Assembly: GCA_024114885.1 (NCBI GenBank)
Contig: CP099424.1
Span: forward strand, 992,001 to 1,056,000
Origin: Septoria linicola
Lineage: Eukaryota; Ascomycota; Dothideomycetes; Mycosphaerellales; Mycosphaerellaceae
Direction of reading: 5' to 3'
Length of the DNA stretch: 64,000 nucleotides
Below are positions 39,255-50,900 of this stretch, in pieces (position 1 is the first letter of the stretch; every line of letters starts with the position of its first letter). A program made the position numbers and the translations under genes. The notes beneath the pieces were generated by a model. That model did not search any database. It was not told the origin of the DNA and saw nothing but the letters and a program-made list of their open reading frames with translations.

Positions 39255-40953
39255 TCACGAATCGCGAGCCACACTCGTCGTTGTGGGATTATCAGCCGCA
39301 GCCTCCTGTGCGGGCTCCTCGCGGACGGTCTCTTGCTCTCCTGTTCGCCGTGTGCGAATGCGGAACAGATCACGATATCTCCTTCTTCTGCTCGTCTCCC
39401 CCTCGGGCTGCCCTTGATTCGCAGCTGTTGCTTGCCTCTGCACTTCTGCCCGAGCGGCAGCATTCTCTCTATACCGTCGGAGTGCTGCCAATCGTTCTTC
39501 ACGAGACATCCTCTCCGGTCTCGCGGCGCCCATGATACCAATCATGATACTTCTTCTCACTCTGGCTCCTCGACTTCCTTCGCCATTGTCCAGTGGTGGC
39601 GCGAGTCCATCGCGAGCTATGGCATTTCCATGCTCATCGACCTCACCGCTTTCGTTCGTCTCAGCAGGTCGCAAGTCAATCCTGCATAACGGACACGTGC
39701 CGCTGACGTTAAGCAACCATGGATCTATGCATGCTGGGTGGAAGCGGTGATCACAGGGCAACACGCGCTGATCCTCTCCTACTTCGAAATCTTCGGTACA
39801 GATACTGCAGCCCGGACTGGACGATTCATCGGCGGCGGACGAGGTGCTGCGTTCCGTAGCTCCGGCGGCAGCACCGGACCCAGGCTGAGCGACACTCGTA
39901 ACACCATTCTGACCGGGCTCGCCGTCAGCGGTCGTCCCACGAGCAGCTGTGGTCTGGTCGCCGATTTGTTCTACCGGGCCGTGCTGTCCATTCTCAAGCT
40001 CGACCTCATTGGGTTTGGGAGTTTGATCGGTGCGATCACCGACCTTCACAATGGGTAAGGAGTCCAGCATGGCTCTGGCCAAGCCTCGTGCGCGCGTCTG
40101 TCGAGGTCGGCCGATGAGGTTGCGTGGTCCGTAGCGCTCCGGATGTCGATGCGCTCTAATGGCACCAGTGATGATAATGCACAAGAACAGTGCGGTGATG
40201 ACACCCGTGATCGAATACAATATGATCATTGCCACTGCTGTACTCGGCGTAGGGCCCCCTGGCTGTTGCTGACTGCTCGGACTCGAGTTCGACCCGGCAG
40301 CCTCATTGGTGCCATTGCTTGCAGTAACGACATCTCTTGTTGCCAGAATGGCATATGACGATAGTTGATTCTCGAGTTCTGCCAACATCTCTCGCGCGTT
40401 GTCCAAGCTCTTGAGGGTGAACACGTTCTGGTAGGATCCAAAGCCGGAGCCGTGGCAGCTCTGTGCAGTAAGTGAATATAGAACTACGGCAGTCGCATTT
40501 TGCGTCTTGGCTGTATTGAAGATCGAGTCGGGACCAAGATTGCTGGTGGGTGGATCGCAGGATATCAAGCTGATGTAGCGAGAAGTGACAAGCAGCTGGT
40601 TTTGGGCATCTGTAAGAAGGACTTCGCCACGAAGGATGGTGTTCTATAAGCGCGGCGATCCATGATCAGCATTGCCTCACTTGGCCAAGTAGCGTTCTGA
40701 CATCAAACTACTAGGATACTAGGACTGGGTATTTGAGCAAACGTACCGCTATGTCCTGTCCGGCAGCGCGCGTCAGAGCAGTCACCGGGAAAGCGGCCAC
40801 AGGGTTCCCCGAGTTCTGCTGATGCCAGATTCCCAATTCTATGCCGTCACCATCGTGGTATCGCGGGTCGCTGGTGTTGTTGCTGGGCGTCAGAATCTGA
40901 GCGGATGCCCCGGCCAGCAGCAGCAGTAATGCCTGCCAGATCGTGAACCGCAT
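39255..40953 (-). CDS. PA-TM-RING type E3 ubiquitin ligase
   Basis: Two exons, 40953-40747 and 40643-39255, with a 103-base intron, giving 531 residues. The N-terminus MRFTIWQALLLLLAGASA is a signal peptide. A luminal domain of about 180 residues follows. Then comes one membrane span ('VAMIILYSITGVITALFLCI', about 215-235) and a cytosolic part with a RING-H2 finger: 'CSICTEDF', then 'LPCDHRFHPACIDPWL' and 'CPLCR', holding all eight ligands. The C-terminus is Arg-rich and disordered. The layout is that of endosomal or vacuolar transmembrane ligases of the Goliath/RNF13 type, which ubiquitinate membrane proteins for sorting. The luminal domain probably corresponds to the protease-associated fold, but this is inferred from position, not a clear motif. 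Confidence 0.85.
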
Positions 40954-43052
40954 CCTGGGCCTGGTGTCGCGAGCCTGTAACACCAAGATCTGTGGCGAAC
41001 GTTTATTCAAGTGTCGGTTCCCGCGCCTGGCTGCACAATCGTTTCAACACTCTTCAGATGTCGACAGCAGCGCACGACGTGCGCATGATCATAATACCGC
41101 AAAGGAAGTATCTGGCCACCCTACGCGGCCCTCGCTCGCCTTATCAAATCCAAGACATAGAGATGCGCCAGCATCACAAAGTTCCCGCTCCCAAGACTTG
41201 CACAGCACGATTGCCAACCCACAAACGAACCGCGGAGTACCCCATCGATGCTGTGAGGAGTTTAGTGCTTGGTCAGACTCAGATGGTGGCGGCAAATGCC
41301 AATACGGAAAGTCACCGTGCCGATTGGACAGAGGCCGGTCGAACCCCAGTGCCGCGGTATGCCAACATCACGAGATGCACAAACAAGACAGCCAAGACTT
41401 CTTCAGCACGTGGTCTCTTACGAAATCTAGCCAGCACGACGAGTGTTAATACTCTGATTGCACTTCTATCCCATTCAGCAGTCGCCTCTGAGCTCATAGC
41501 TATTGCCATTGTGTAAGCACGGCATGTCTCAGGTCTAGCCTGGTCTCGACATTGACACCGCCTCGTCGGGATATCAAGATTACTGTACAGCCATTGTCAG
41601 CCGGATCCCATTTTTCACGATAGCTGCTGCGTTCATCGGTCTCGAAACAGCTGTATCGTGGTTGCCCTCTGTAGTCAGATTGCAGCTGTCGACGAAGCCG
41701 AATGGTTGTTTGGGATATGGAGCAGTGCATTATGCCCTGCCTCCAGTCTACAATCCGTGCTCGACGACATAGCAGCGGTAATTGTCACTTTTACATATGC
41801 CGCTATGTTCACGAGTGATCTAGACATAACTATCCCTCGCATGTCCCTCTCTTGCTCGCCAAGCCTATCGTTAGGGTTGATCTCTAACAACATGTGGGAC
41901 GGCGACGACATGACCTTGTGCTGACTTTGGAAAATTTCGAGTAAGCCATCGTCTTAAGGTCATATCTCAGTCTATGTTTGACCAATTTGCGTGCTCCATG
42001 TCTCGCCTGGCTATCAGTGCCTGGAATATCCTGAATTAGCCATTTCGTCAATTTCTCTGATAATTGGGAAGGTCATACTCATCGCACACACATCTCATCC
42101 AGAATTCACTCGACACGGTCACACCAATATGATTTCGACGACAAGCACTAAGAGCCCAGGTCGAGTACACAGACACCATGGCAATATGTCGGACAAGATC
42201 CTCAATGCTCTGTAATTCCTGCAAGCACTCTATGCATGGTAGTCGAAGTAAGTTCTCAGCTGGAAGAACCCGAGTGGCAAGAGCTCGCCAACAGAGTCAC
42301 CCGAAAAGGTTGCAAGAATGCGCTACAATGGCCCAGACTCCCAAGGAGATCGTAAAGACCGCACCAATATGCGAAGCAGAGTCGCCCCCATGTAACGAGA
42401 AGTAGCAGATGTTGCTCTATTGCCTGAGGCAGCACTTTTGGCTCAAGGTCTGCCCAGGGCCTCGGCCGAGGAACACGTCTCGCGCTTGTCAACAACTTTC
42501 TGCTTAGGAAACGCCATTTCTCAACGCTATCACAAACAGCCCAGAACTATGAGCGGCAAGGCATCACAGATTTAGACGTTGCAAGTCCGGCCTCGCAGAT
42601 GCACAGTTCGCACAAGACATGGAAAGTGCCGCCTTCCACGTGGCTCACGCGTGAGATTTTCGCAGGACCACCATCACAATAGGTAGTAGGTACTGTACAG
42701 CCTGCTGCATATCGCACCCTCCAGTAGCAGCGATGGCGCCTAGGCAAAGACAGCCACCACAAGCTCTGCAGAAATTGGGTTAGTAGGCCTATCGGTCCCG
42801 GTGTGGCGCTCGCGTGTTGCTCGATCACATCGAGTAACAGCTCCCCGCGTATTGTGCGACCTTATCTTCATGACCAGAGACGCGGTCGCTTCCCACCACC
42901 TCACTCTACCTTGAGGTCGATCTCATTCAAGTCCGCGCAAGTATTGTAATGCGAAGCCCTGCATGTGCTTTAGCCGCGGATCGTCTTCGCTTGACAAGCA
43001 TTGGCCACGGTTTTCCTTATCTCCCCAAGCAGACGTCCAGGCCTGGTCCAAC

Positions 43053-43058
43053 TGATAG
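43053..43058 (+). promoter_or_regulatory. GATA-factor site (HGATAR), candidate
   Basis: TGATAG fits the HGATAR consensus bound by fungal nitrogen regulators of the AreA type. It lies about 230 bases before the NCS1 permease ATG. Confidence 0.3.
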
Positions 43059-43157
43059 CGACGCCCACGGAAGTCTTATGGACTCCAGCCCTTCGACAGA
43101 ACAAATTTTCGTCGGATAGCTTCGTCACGTATGCAGCAGCAGTCTGTAGCCGTCTGC

Positions 43158-43163
43158 TTATCT
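43158..43163 (-). promoter_or_regulatory. GATA-factor site (HGATAR), candidate
   Basis: Reads AGATAA on the minus strand, the strong form of the HGATAR site. It is about 120 bases before the permease ATG and just upstream of the TATA-like box. Confidence 0.35.
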
Positions 43164-43171
43164 ATGTCACG

Positions 43172-43177
43172 TATATA
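43172..43177 (+). promoter_or_regulatory. TATA-like box of the NCS1 permease gene
   Basis: TATATA about 108 bases before the ATG at 43285, in the sequence CACGTATATAATC. Confidence 0.4.
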
Positions 43178-43284
43178 ATCGAGCAGCAACCTACCCCGAA
43201 CCGCAGTTCATTCTAGCAAGGATCTCTGCACTAAAGACTGCCACACATTACTGCCAGAGCACAATACATACAAGCACGTCCACC

Positions 43285-45425
43285 ATGGCATCGACAGAAA
43301 AGGGTGCGACTTACCAGGTCAAGCCCAGCTCAACTAGCTCTTCATCTGAGGAGCCGGCCGCTGCTGGTGAAGTTGGCAAGCTACGAAGCCGACTCCCTGG
43401 GTTCAGCCTCGCTGTCCGTCAAGAGGAGAGCAGTTTCGCGACAACCAAGAACGCATCCAATGCCGACTTCGACCCGATTCCTCCAAGCAAGCGAACATGG
43501 ACATGGAAAGCATACGTTGCCTACTGGTGCGCTGATGCGTGGGCAGTCAGCAATTGGCAAGTTGGTAGGTCGCTTGAGATGTATTGGATACACGAGGACA
43601 TATCGCTCATCACTCACTTGCAGCATCCTCGATGATCGCCGTCGGCCTCAGCTGGAAAATGGCAATTGGTGCTTGCGTCCTGGGCAACGCACTCATGGGC
43701 ATTGTCATCACGATCAACGGCAGAATCGGCGCAACTCTGCACACACCATTTCCTGTACTCGCGCGCATGCCGTTTGGATACTACTTCAGCTACTTCGTTG
43801 TCCTGTCTCGATGTGTGCTAGCTATCGTTTGGCTCGGGTCAGTCTTTCTCGCAGCTGCATTCCCAGCACGGACCCACTGACATATATCATAGTGTTCAAA
43901 CAACGACCGGTGGTCAGTGTATGGCTGTCCTGCTAAGAGCCATCTGGCCTAGCTTTGCCAATATACCAAACACTATACCTGAGGATCAGGGCATCACTTC
44001 TGCGGGAATGATCGCCTTTCTACTATACTTCCTGCTCCAGCTGCCATTCCTCTGCATTCCTTACACGAAGGTGAGTGCAGAGTCACTCCCAGGCGACTCG
44101 CACAAGCATACTGACCTGACTTTAGATCCAATACTTCTTTGGATTCAAGAGTATCATCGCGCCAATCGTCTTCCTTGCCATCTTTGGCGACACTTTGCGT
44201 CGTGCGGGCGGTACCATCAGCAACAGTGAAGTCGTCAAGGGCAACACCGTGGGCGGTTCCGTCCTGGCCTGGGCCTTCTTCTCCAGTGAGTTCTCCCTCT
44301 TCTCCCTGCTGTACGCTGCTAACCACACACCTCAAAGACCTCAACGGAGTCCTTGGAAACTACGCCACATTAGGGTTGAACATTGCCGACTTCTCCAGAT
44401 ACGCCAACAAGCCAAGCGCTCAAAACGTACAAGTCATCGTCATCCCAATCATCTTCACCATTGTCGGTCTGCTCGGCATCTTCACTGCTGCTGCAGCAGA
44501 GACAGCATATGGCGAGGTCATCTGGAACCCCATCATGATCCTCGACCTGTGGATGGAAGGTGGCTCGCATGGAGGACGCGCTGCCGCCGCGTTCGCTGCC
44601 ATTGGCCTCATTATCGTCACTCTTGGTATCAACATCTCCGCCAACTCCATCAGCGCGGCAAACGACCTCATGGCTTTCGCTCCCAAGTACATCAACATTC
44701 GAAGAGGCCAGCTCCTTGCTGCTGTCATTGGCAGCTGGGCTTTCGTGCCGGTAAGTCCAACATAATGTCACTACATGTCCGATTGCTGACCGCGTGAAGT
44801 GGAAAATCCTGGCATCTGCCGCCAAATTCCTCGCCTTCCTCAGTGGATACACGATCTTCCTCGGCCCAATGACTTCTATCCTCATTGTCGAGTTCGTATC
44901 CCCGACTCCATATCTATTGATCGATCACAGGCTGACACCATCATAGCTACTTCATCGTCCGCAGAACCAACGTGTCCGTGCCCGATATGTACAACTTCCA
45001 CGGTATCTACCGATACTCCCCAAAGTTTGCAACAAATTGGCGCGCAGTGGTAGCGTTCCTGATCGGATGCATTCCTCCTCTCCCCGGCTTCGTCAACAAC
45101 ATTCAAGTCGCTGGCGGGCAGATGACGGGAGTCTCTGTTGGTGGCCAACATCTGTACGTCCCCACCTCTTCTCAAATCCAAAGTCGACAATCTACTAACA
45201 TCATGTCACAGCTTCGCAATCGGCTACATCTACTCCTTCTTCGCAACCGGCGTCTTCTACTGGCTCTTCAACCGCTTCTTCGCACACGCCGAGTCTCATA
45301 TCGAGTACCCCATCACCGGCGAGGACATCATTGCTGAGAACGATGCGAAGAACATGTCCCAGCGTCGCGCAAGTTATGTTGAGGGTCATAAGCCGAATGT
45401 TCTTGTGAGAGCTTTCCGGGTCTAG
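43285..45425 (+). CDS. NCS1 family nucleobase/allantoin-type permease
   Basis: Eight exons: 43285-43564, 43624-43837, 43893-44070, 44126-44285, 44338-44750, 44800-44891, 44947-45153 and 45212-45425. The seven introns are 49-59 bases and every join keeps phase, giving 585 residues. NCS1 signatures include 'AYWCADAWAVSNWQ' before TM1, 'INGRIGATLHTPFPVLARM', 'NYATLGLNIADFSRYA' and 'DYFIVRR'. About 12 membrane spans are expected at the plasma membrane. The family imports uracil, allantoin, uridine, cytosine or thiamine-like compounds with protons, and the substrate here cannot be fixed by eye. Intron 6 uses the weak donor GTTCGT, chosen because it restores 'VDYFIVRR'. GATA sites upstream suggest control by nitrogen supply. 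Confidence 0.9.
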
Positions 45426-45517
45426 ACAGTAGAGATTTCGACAGTCGCTATAGAGAACTGATATGATATTTATGAATGTATGATTACGATATTGAACACT
45501 CTCTGTTGCGTGTCACT

Positions 45518-45831
45518 TGCAAAATGCGGGTCGTCTGCCGATGGGGTGCCTTGGTTGGCGTTGGTCGACGGAGACATCTCGTACTTGTTGTGAATGGAAG
45601 AGGGAAGCGTCGGTCACTTTCTGGAACGTGTGTGCTTCAAGCACGTGCTCGTCTCGATTTGATGATGAAAAGTCTCTGTCGCACGCTGATTGCGAAATGC
45701 CGGGTGTCTGCGTCTGAAATGGCTTGGTTGACGCTGGATTGGTGAGACACCGGGTGCTCATATCCGAACATAGGAGGAAGTTTCGGTCACCTTCTGGAAC
45801 GTGTGGACATCAAACACGTCCGCTTCTCGAT
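45518..45831 (+). repeat. Diverged tandem repeat, about 173-base unit
   Basis: Two copies at 45518-45658 and 45691-45831 are offset by exactly 173 bases. The best-matching blocks are near 45610-45640 and 45783-45813 (shared core CTGGAACGTGTG) and the ends TCTCGAT. Copies differ by many substitutions, so the duplication is old. It lies just downstream of the NCS1 permease gene. No coding potential is recognised. Confidence 0.65.
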
Positions 45832-46100
45832 CTCCCGACAGTCATTAGTCGCTGGCTGTGCGAGCACTGAGGAGCGTAGTAGGTGTGAGTTTTCAGAACC
45901 TCAGCATGAAATCGCCCTCTTTTGGGCAGAGCGAGACTGACTTGCAAACGGAAATAGACCAAATCAAGAGAGAAAGAAGTGAAGGAGAGACACATATTGT
46001 GTGTTTTCATGACATTTTCGTTTCTCGCTCACTGCTTTGCAAGCTGCTGTTCATCATCGTCTGTGCATTGGGCGCCTCAGCTGCCCTCTTTTACGCGGAG
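45832..46100. other. Intergenic region after the tandem repeat
   Basis: No gene is supported. An open plus-strand frame from 45906 to 46430 overlaps the small minus-strand gene at 46101-46466. I regard it as the less likely coding strand. Confidence 0.35.
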
Positions 46101-46466
46101 CTAGGCGCCATAGCGATGGCCCCATCTTGCTTTCGAAACCGCTCTGTCTGGCCTGTCCAAGCCCTTGCGGATATCGCGCACGCGAAGCGGCTTCTCGTCA
46201 TCCTCCGCTTCCTCCCCAGTCGCCCTCTGTGCCCGACGAATTCTCTCCAACATGAACTCGCCAGCCTCAGCGGCACGCGTGCGAGCGCAGAAAGGGTCGC
46301 GAGAGCCAGCATTGGCACCAGTAAAATAATTCTTCTCTTTGGTGTGTCGCTCGCGTTCCTCAACGCGCTCCATGTCGCGCATCTCTGCCTCTTTCTTGCT
46401 TTCAGCCCTACGCAGATTAGACCGTTCTAGCCAATAAATGTGCCACTCCTCTATATCCATTGCCAT
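46101..46466 (-). CDS. Small charged protein, hypothetical
   Basis: Single-exon frame of 121 residues with an ATG start (MAMDIEEWHIYW). A second ATG at 46460 would remove two residues. The protein is highly charged and mostly helical, with 'YFTGANAGSRDPFCARTR' as a possible conserved core, followed by 'GEFMLERIRRAQRATGEE'. No signal peptide or membrane span is seen, and I do not recognise a family. The opposite strand also carries a frame of 175 residues from ATG, so the coding strand is not certain. I favour this strand because the residue pattern looks protein-like and starts cleanly. It sits 90 bases from the stop of RPC31 in the same orientation. Confidence 0.5.
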   Translation of the reverse strand: MAMDIEEWHIYWLERSNLRRAESKKEAEMRDMERVEERERHTKEKNYFTGANAGSRDPFCARTRAAEAGEFMLERIRRAQRATGEEAEDDEKPLRVRDIRKGLDRPDRAVSKARWGHRYGA

Positions 46467-46556
46467 TTGCCAGTGCCAGTACCAAATGCCGATGCCAATG
46501 CCGCGTCACGAAATCACAGTTACATCACACGAAATCACAGGGGGAAGGGAAGATAA

Positions 46557-47421
46557 TTACCAAGCTTCTTCACCAGCGCCTTCTCCATCACCCTCATCCT
46601 CCATATCGTCGCCGTTGTCGAAGTACTGCTCAGCGTTGTAATCGTTGCCGAGGTCATCATCGTCCTCCGAGAACTCGTCATCGACCAACTCCTCGACCTC
46701 GTCTTCGCCACCGTCCTCGTTCTCCTTCAACTCGTCATCGTCGTCCTTGTCGGCGCCCTCGTCAGCGTCATCGTCGAAGCGAGCGAGCTTGTCGATTTTC
46801 TTCTTCTTGAGAAAGTTGAGGTTCTTCTTTGGTGCGGCTTCATTGGTTTCGTCCTCCTCGTCGTCACTGACGAGGTCCATCAACTCGCGTGGAAGGAGAC
46901 TCTTGACTAAAGTGAACGCGTTAGTGTGATGAAGCAAGTGAGGTTCGCATCTTGATACTACCAATCGGCAACTTCTTCAGATTCGGCATTCCGCCAGCCT
47001 TCTTGACGCGCTTGTTTCCGTAGGTGGGAACGTCCTCAAAGGCGTTGAACTCGGCCGCGTCGCGCTTGCCAGTCGATGGAGCGTCCATGAAAAGTGGTCC
47101 GTTGCGCATAGCAGTGCGGTGAGCGCGAAATGCGGCGACTTGCTTCTTCTCACGTTCGGTTGGTGGTGGGGCCAGGATAGTTTGGACGTGCTTTGAGGTC
47201 GTCAGTGAGGTGGTGTTCAAAATAAAATCAATGGATCGATGACCGTGTTGAATACTTACCGGAAAAATGCTCTTCAAGAAATCCTCCTCGCTTTCGCCAA
47301 TGTCGTTCTGGTAAGCGTTGACTTGATCTTCAAGGTCGGCTCCAATTTCGAAGTCTTTGCCGCCAACAACTCCGACACGGCTTGCGCCGCCGCCGAAGCC
47401 ACCACGTCCACCGCGAGACAT
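46557..47421 (-). CDS. RPC31: RNA polymerase III subunit C31 (RPC7 family)
   Basis: Three exons, 47421-47260, 47190-46962 and 46906-46557, with introns of 69 and 55 bases, giving 246 residues (yeast Rpc31 has 251). The start MSRGGRGGFGGG is the Gly/Arg-rich N-terminus of the family. The middle has 'KHVQTILAPPPTEREK'-type sequence and 'LKKLPIVKSLLPRELMD'. The C-terminal 80 residues are almost all Asp/Glu, the hallmark acidic tail. C31 forms the Pol III-specific C82/C34/C31 subcomplex, which opens promoters of tRNA and 5S genes in the nucleus. The open frame reading MLTNTHDL upstream of the ATG at 47421 is probably leader sequence. Confidence 0.88.
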
Positions 47422-47929
47422 GTTGTGCGGTGTTGTTGGAAGGTCGTGTGTGTTTGTCAACAAATGTTGTTGTGGAAAAGTGAGGCTCGAATTTACTGAT
47501 CATATTGGGCCTGTCGCGCTAGATGTGACTAATCGAACTCTAAAGTTCGCAGCCTGAGGCAGGTCGTTTTGTCTCCCAAGTCGGAGTCTGCAATGCTGCT
47601 GGCGAGTCAATCGATCATTGCTATGTCAGTGAAGATGCTCGGAGATATGTGATGCAGCGGGAGAACATCACATGCTCGCTTGAAACTGAAGGCAGCACAA
47701 TTGAATATTTGGAGCAGAGTCCACGCAGTACTATACATCCTATTGTCTATACACATATACTGGGTATCTCTATCCAAGAAGCTGAACACTCCTCTCGCTA
47801 TGCACCTGAGCCGATCATGGCCCCGCTCAGACCCCAGTCTGCATGTCCAACATCAATCACCTCTCATATCTTACAGTCTTTCAATGCACTTCCTGACACG
47901 ACAAACTCATGCATCAAGCGTCAGACGAG
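47422..47929. other. RPC31 upstream region and helicase 3' flank
   Basis: About 510 bases between the RPC31 start and the helicase stop (both minus strand). No gene is seen. The promoter of RPC31 should lie near 47422-47550. Confidence 0.4.
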
Positions 47930-50900
47930 CTAGCTATAGCTTCTGGACGGGCTGTCCTCGCTGCGGGCCTGGTTCCTCACATCATCACTTCCATTCTCAA
48001 ATCTACCACCTTCAGTCTTTGCCATTTCTCGCCGTCTCTGCCTCTCCCTCTTGAAGGTCTCCGGCACCCAGTCAAACTTCTCCCTTCGTGCCCCGTCCAC
48101 GATCTTCAACATGTTTATGAGGCCGTTGGCGAACAGCTCTCGGGCAGGATCATTAAGCAGTCCACTACCTCGACCACTTAAGTCTTTGTAAGCTCCATGT
48201 AGCATTCTGTCCTTGGCCTTGCGGAACTCGAGCAGAAGTCGGACCGCAAAATCGTTGTTCAAGGCGTTAATCGAGAAAGGAAGCCACGCGTCCATCGTCA
48301 GGGTCTTGTAGGACTTAGCTTCAAGACGGCCTCCAAATAGCATGATCATGAGTGGTGTGATGAGTGTCGTATCCCGCATGAACAGGTTCTCTCCTGACAC
48401 GCTTCGAGCAAGCGTATTGAAGGCGTAAAGCTGATCGGTTTCGGAGAGTCTCGCCTTTCCTGACACTGCGTTCATGCTGCTCGGGTGCATCATAACCTTG
48501 TCTTCGTTAGCAGTGCGATGCACCGGTGCCTTGGACATAGCTCGGCGGATGGCAATGTTGGGGTAGACGCCCGCAAGAATCAAGCTTTTCACCAAGGCCG
48601 TATTGTTGGAGTTCCTGTTGAGGTCTGCACCACCTAGCTTGAATCCATTGCCGCGGTCGGGATAACTGCTTGATATGAGTTTCGCTTCCTGCAAGGCTTC
48701 TGCAATGGATCGTGTTGTTTGCTCCATAGACTTAAACGCGCCGAAGTGCAAATACTGGCTTTGAGCATGAGCGAATGCGCTTGACATCCCCCGTTCGTTC
48801 ATCTGCGTCCTGAGGTCTTTGAACGCGTTTATGAAAGCCAGATGATCCGAACCATCCTGTGCGTATATCTGACGCCGCTGTCTAGCGATCGTCCGCGCTC
48901 CTGGTGGGTCAACAAATAGCGATCGCTCGCTGGCCTGGCAACTGCTTATGATTAGCGGGTCCAGACAGCGGAAGACAATGCCAAGCAGGACCATGTTTCC
49001 TAGTGTGGGATGAACCGGGAGTCGTGAGAGGATGCGGCCCAGCGATGTGAGCTGCTCAGTACTTGTGAATGCTTCTATGCTTTTGAGGTTCTCCACGGCG
49101 ATGCTGACAGCCTCGCTTGAAGGTGGTTCGATAGCATGGGCGAGGAAGTCCGATACAGGCTCTTGGAAGCCTTGCGCTTTGATCGATAGACAAGTCTCTT
49201 GAAGGTCACTGCGGAGCAATTCCGGCTGACCAGAGGCAGACATAGCCTGCCGTCGCTGGCGGCTATACAGAGCGTAGTAGTTGCCTTCCGACACGCGACC
49301 AGCTCGACCAGCACGTTGGCGAGCATTAGAATTACTCTCCCACACAGTCTGAAGCTCGGATATACGCTTGATCTGATCGTATCTCTTCTCGCGAAGCTTG
49401 CCAGTGTCGACCACATACTTGACATCCGGTACGGTGACGGATGTCTCTGCAATGTTGGTAGCCAATATAATCTTGCGACAACCAGCTGGAGAGGGCTCAA
49501 AGATAAGCTTTTGCTGGTCGGGCGGCACAGTCGAATGCAAAGGGAGAATGTTGAACTTGGCTGCATCGCCAAAGTCGACGCCGAAGATGGGACTCTGAAG
49601 GAGGAAATCTTGGGCCGCTGTAATTTCCTGTAGCCCGGGCAAGAACGCGAGAATGGCGCCTTCTTGGCTATTGTTGCAGATGTGAGCGAGCGCAGCTGTC
49701 AACAGGTGGACAGGCACAAGAGATTCTGTCTTCTGTGCAGCTGCCGCTTGGTTCTCTGGATCTGCCTCAGCCTTCCATTTCCGCTTCCAGTCGATGATGG
49801 GCGCCTCGAAGGTAGTCTCCTGGGCAAAAGCGAGCTCTGCATCGAGGAAGTCCTTGGAAACACCTTTGTCCTGTAATAGCAGAGACTCAAATTCGGCCTT
49901 GTGGTCTTTCGTGATGTCATCCACGAGCTCAACAAGATACTTTTCGGTGACTGGGAACGTACGTCCTGGTACGCTCAGTGACGGGCATGGAACAAGTTTC
50001 CCATCTTTGTCGTTAGGTAGATATTGTGAGAAAAGCTTTTCATCCAATGTCGCCGACATCAACACTATGTGCGGCACTTTCTTGCCAGCACGTTGTCGAT
50101 CTTGCACAGCTTTCTTGAGGATGATGAGAAGGAAGTCGACAAAGATGTCTCGCTCGTGGACCTCATCGATGATTAGATGAGAAACGTTGTCCATGATGTC
50201 GTCGGCGTTCCATTTCAGCTGCTCAAGTAGGATGCCGGTCGTGCAGTATGTGATGCTGCCTCCAGGCTGTGGGAGTTTCACATCGCCGCGTACTTGATAT
50301 CCCACCGTTTCTCCGATCTTCTGGTCACGTTCGGCTGCTACACGCTGTGCCACGGAAGAAGCAGCCAGTCGCCGCGGCTGTGTGCAGATTATGTCGCAAT
50401 GTCCGCCATCTCCATTCTCAATGGCATGATCCAGCAAAACCTGTGGAACCTGCGTTGTCTTGCCGGATCCTGTAGCGCCAATGACTATGCTATACACGTC
50501 TCCTGACACGAGATCCGTGACTTGCTTTGTGTATTGGCTCATGGGTAGATTGGCCTTTGTCGTGCGTAGCGTTTCTTGTTGTGGGTCATTGCGAAATTGC
50601 TTTAAGCTGTCTTTCAGGACAGTGCTGGCCGTGTTGCGATCAGCCAACGAAAAGAATCGGCGGCGTGATCGATTATTCTCGCGTGAAAATTCCTCCGCAC
50701 TCAACGTCTCTCGCTGGTCAGGTAAACCAGCTTTACGTGCGCCAATGAGAGTGTCCCGCATCACATCGAGGACTTCTGTCTCGATGGGCACTTTGATAGG
50801 CCTGACCATTCGCTGAGAGCTTCCGTCGGAATTCCTCCTTCGCTCAGCCCATTGCTCCAGTATTTGTGGACTGGAGTTCGCGATAGCAATCGCGGTCAAG

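Larger units (their letters stand above)
40954..43284. other. 2.3 kb gene-poor region upstream of the NCS1 gene
   Basis: No gene is confidently supported. A plus-strand ATG frame at 41058-41516 (152 residues) is open but shows no domain. Other frames are short. The last 250 bases contain GATA-type motifs and a TATA-like box that fit the promoter of the permease gene. Confidence 0.4.

Noticed and set aside
41058..41516. Plus-strand ATG frame of 152 residues near the RING gene
   Set aside because: It has no domain, odd composition and no visible promoter. Kept only as a possibility within the gene-poor region.
45906..46430. Plus-strand ATG frame of 175 residues with a hydrophobic segment
   Set aside because: It overlaps the more protein-like minus-strand frame. 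The hydrophobic patch probably reflects the complement of charged codons.
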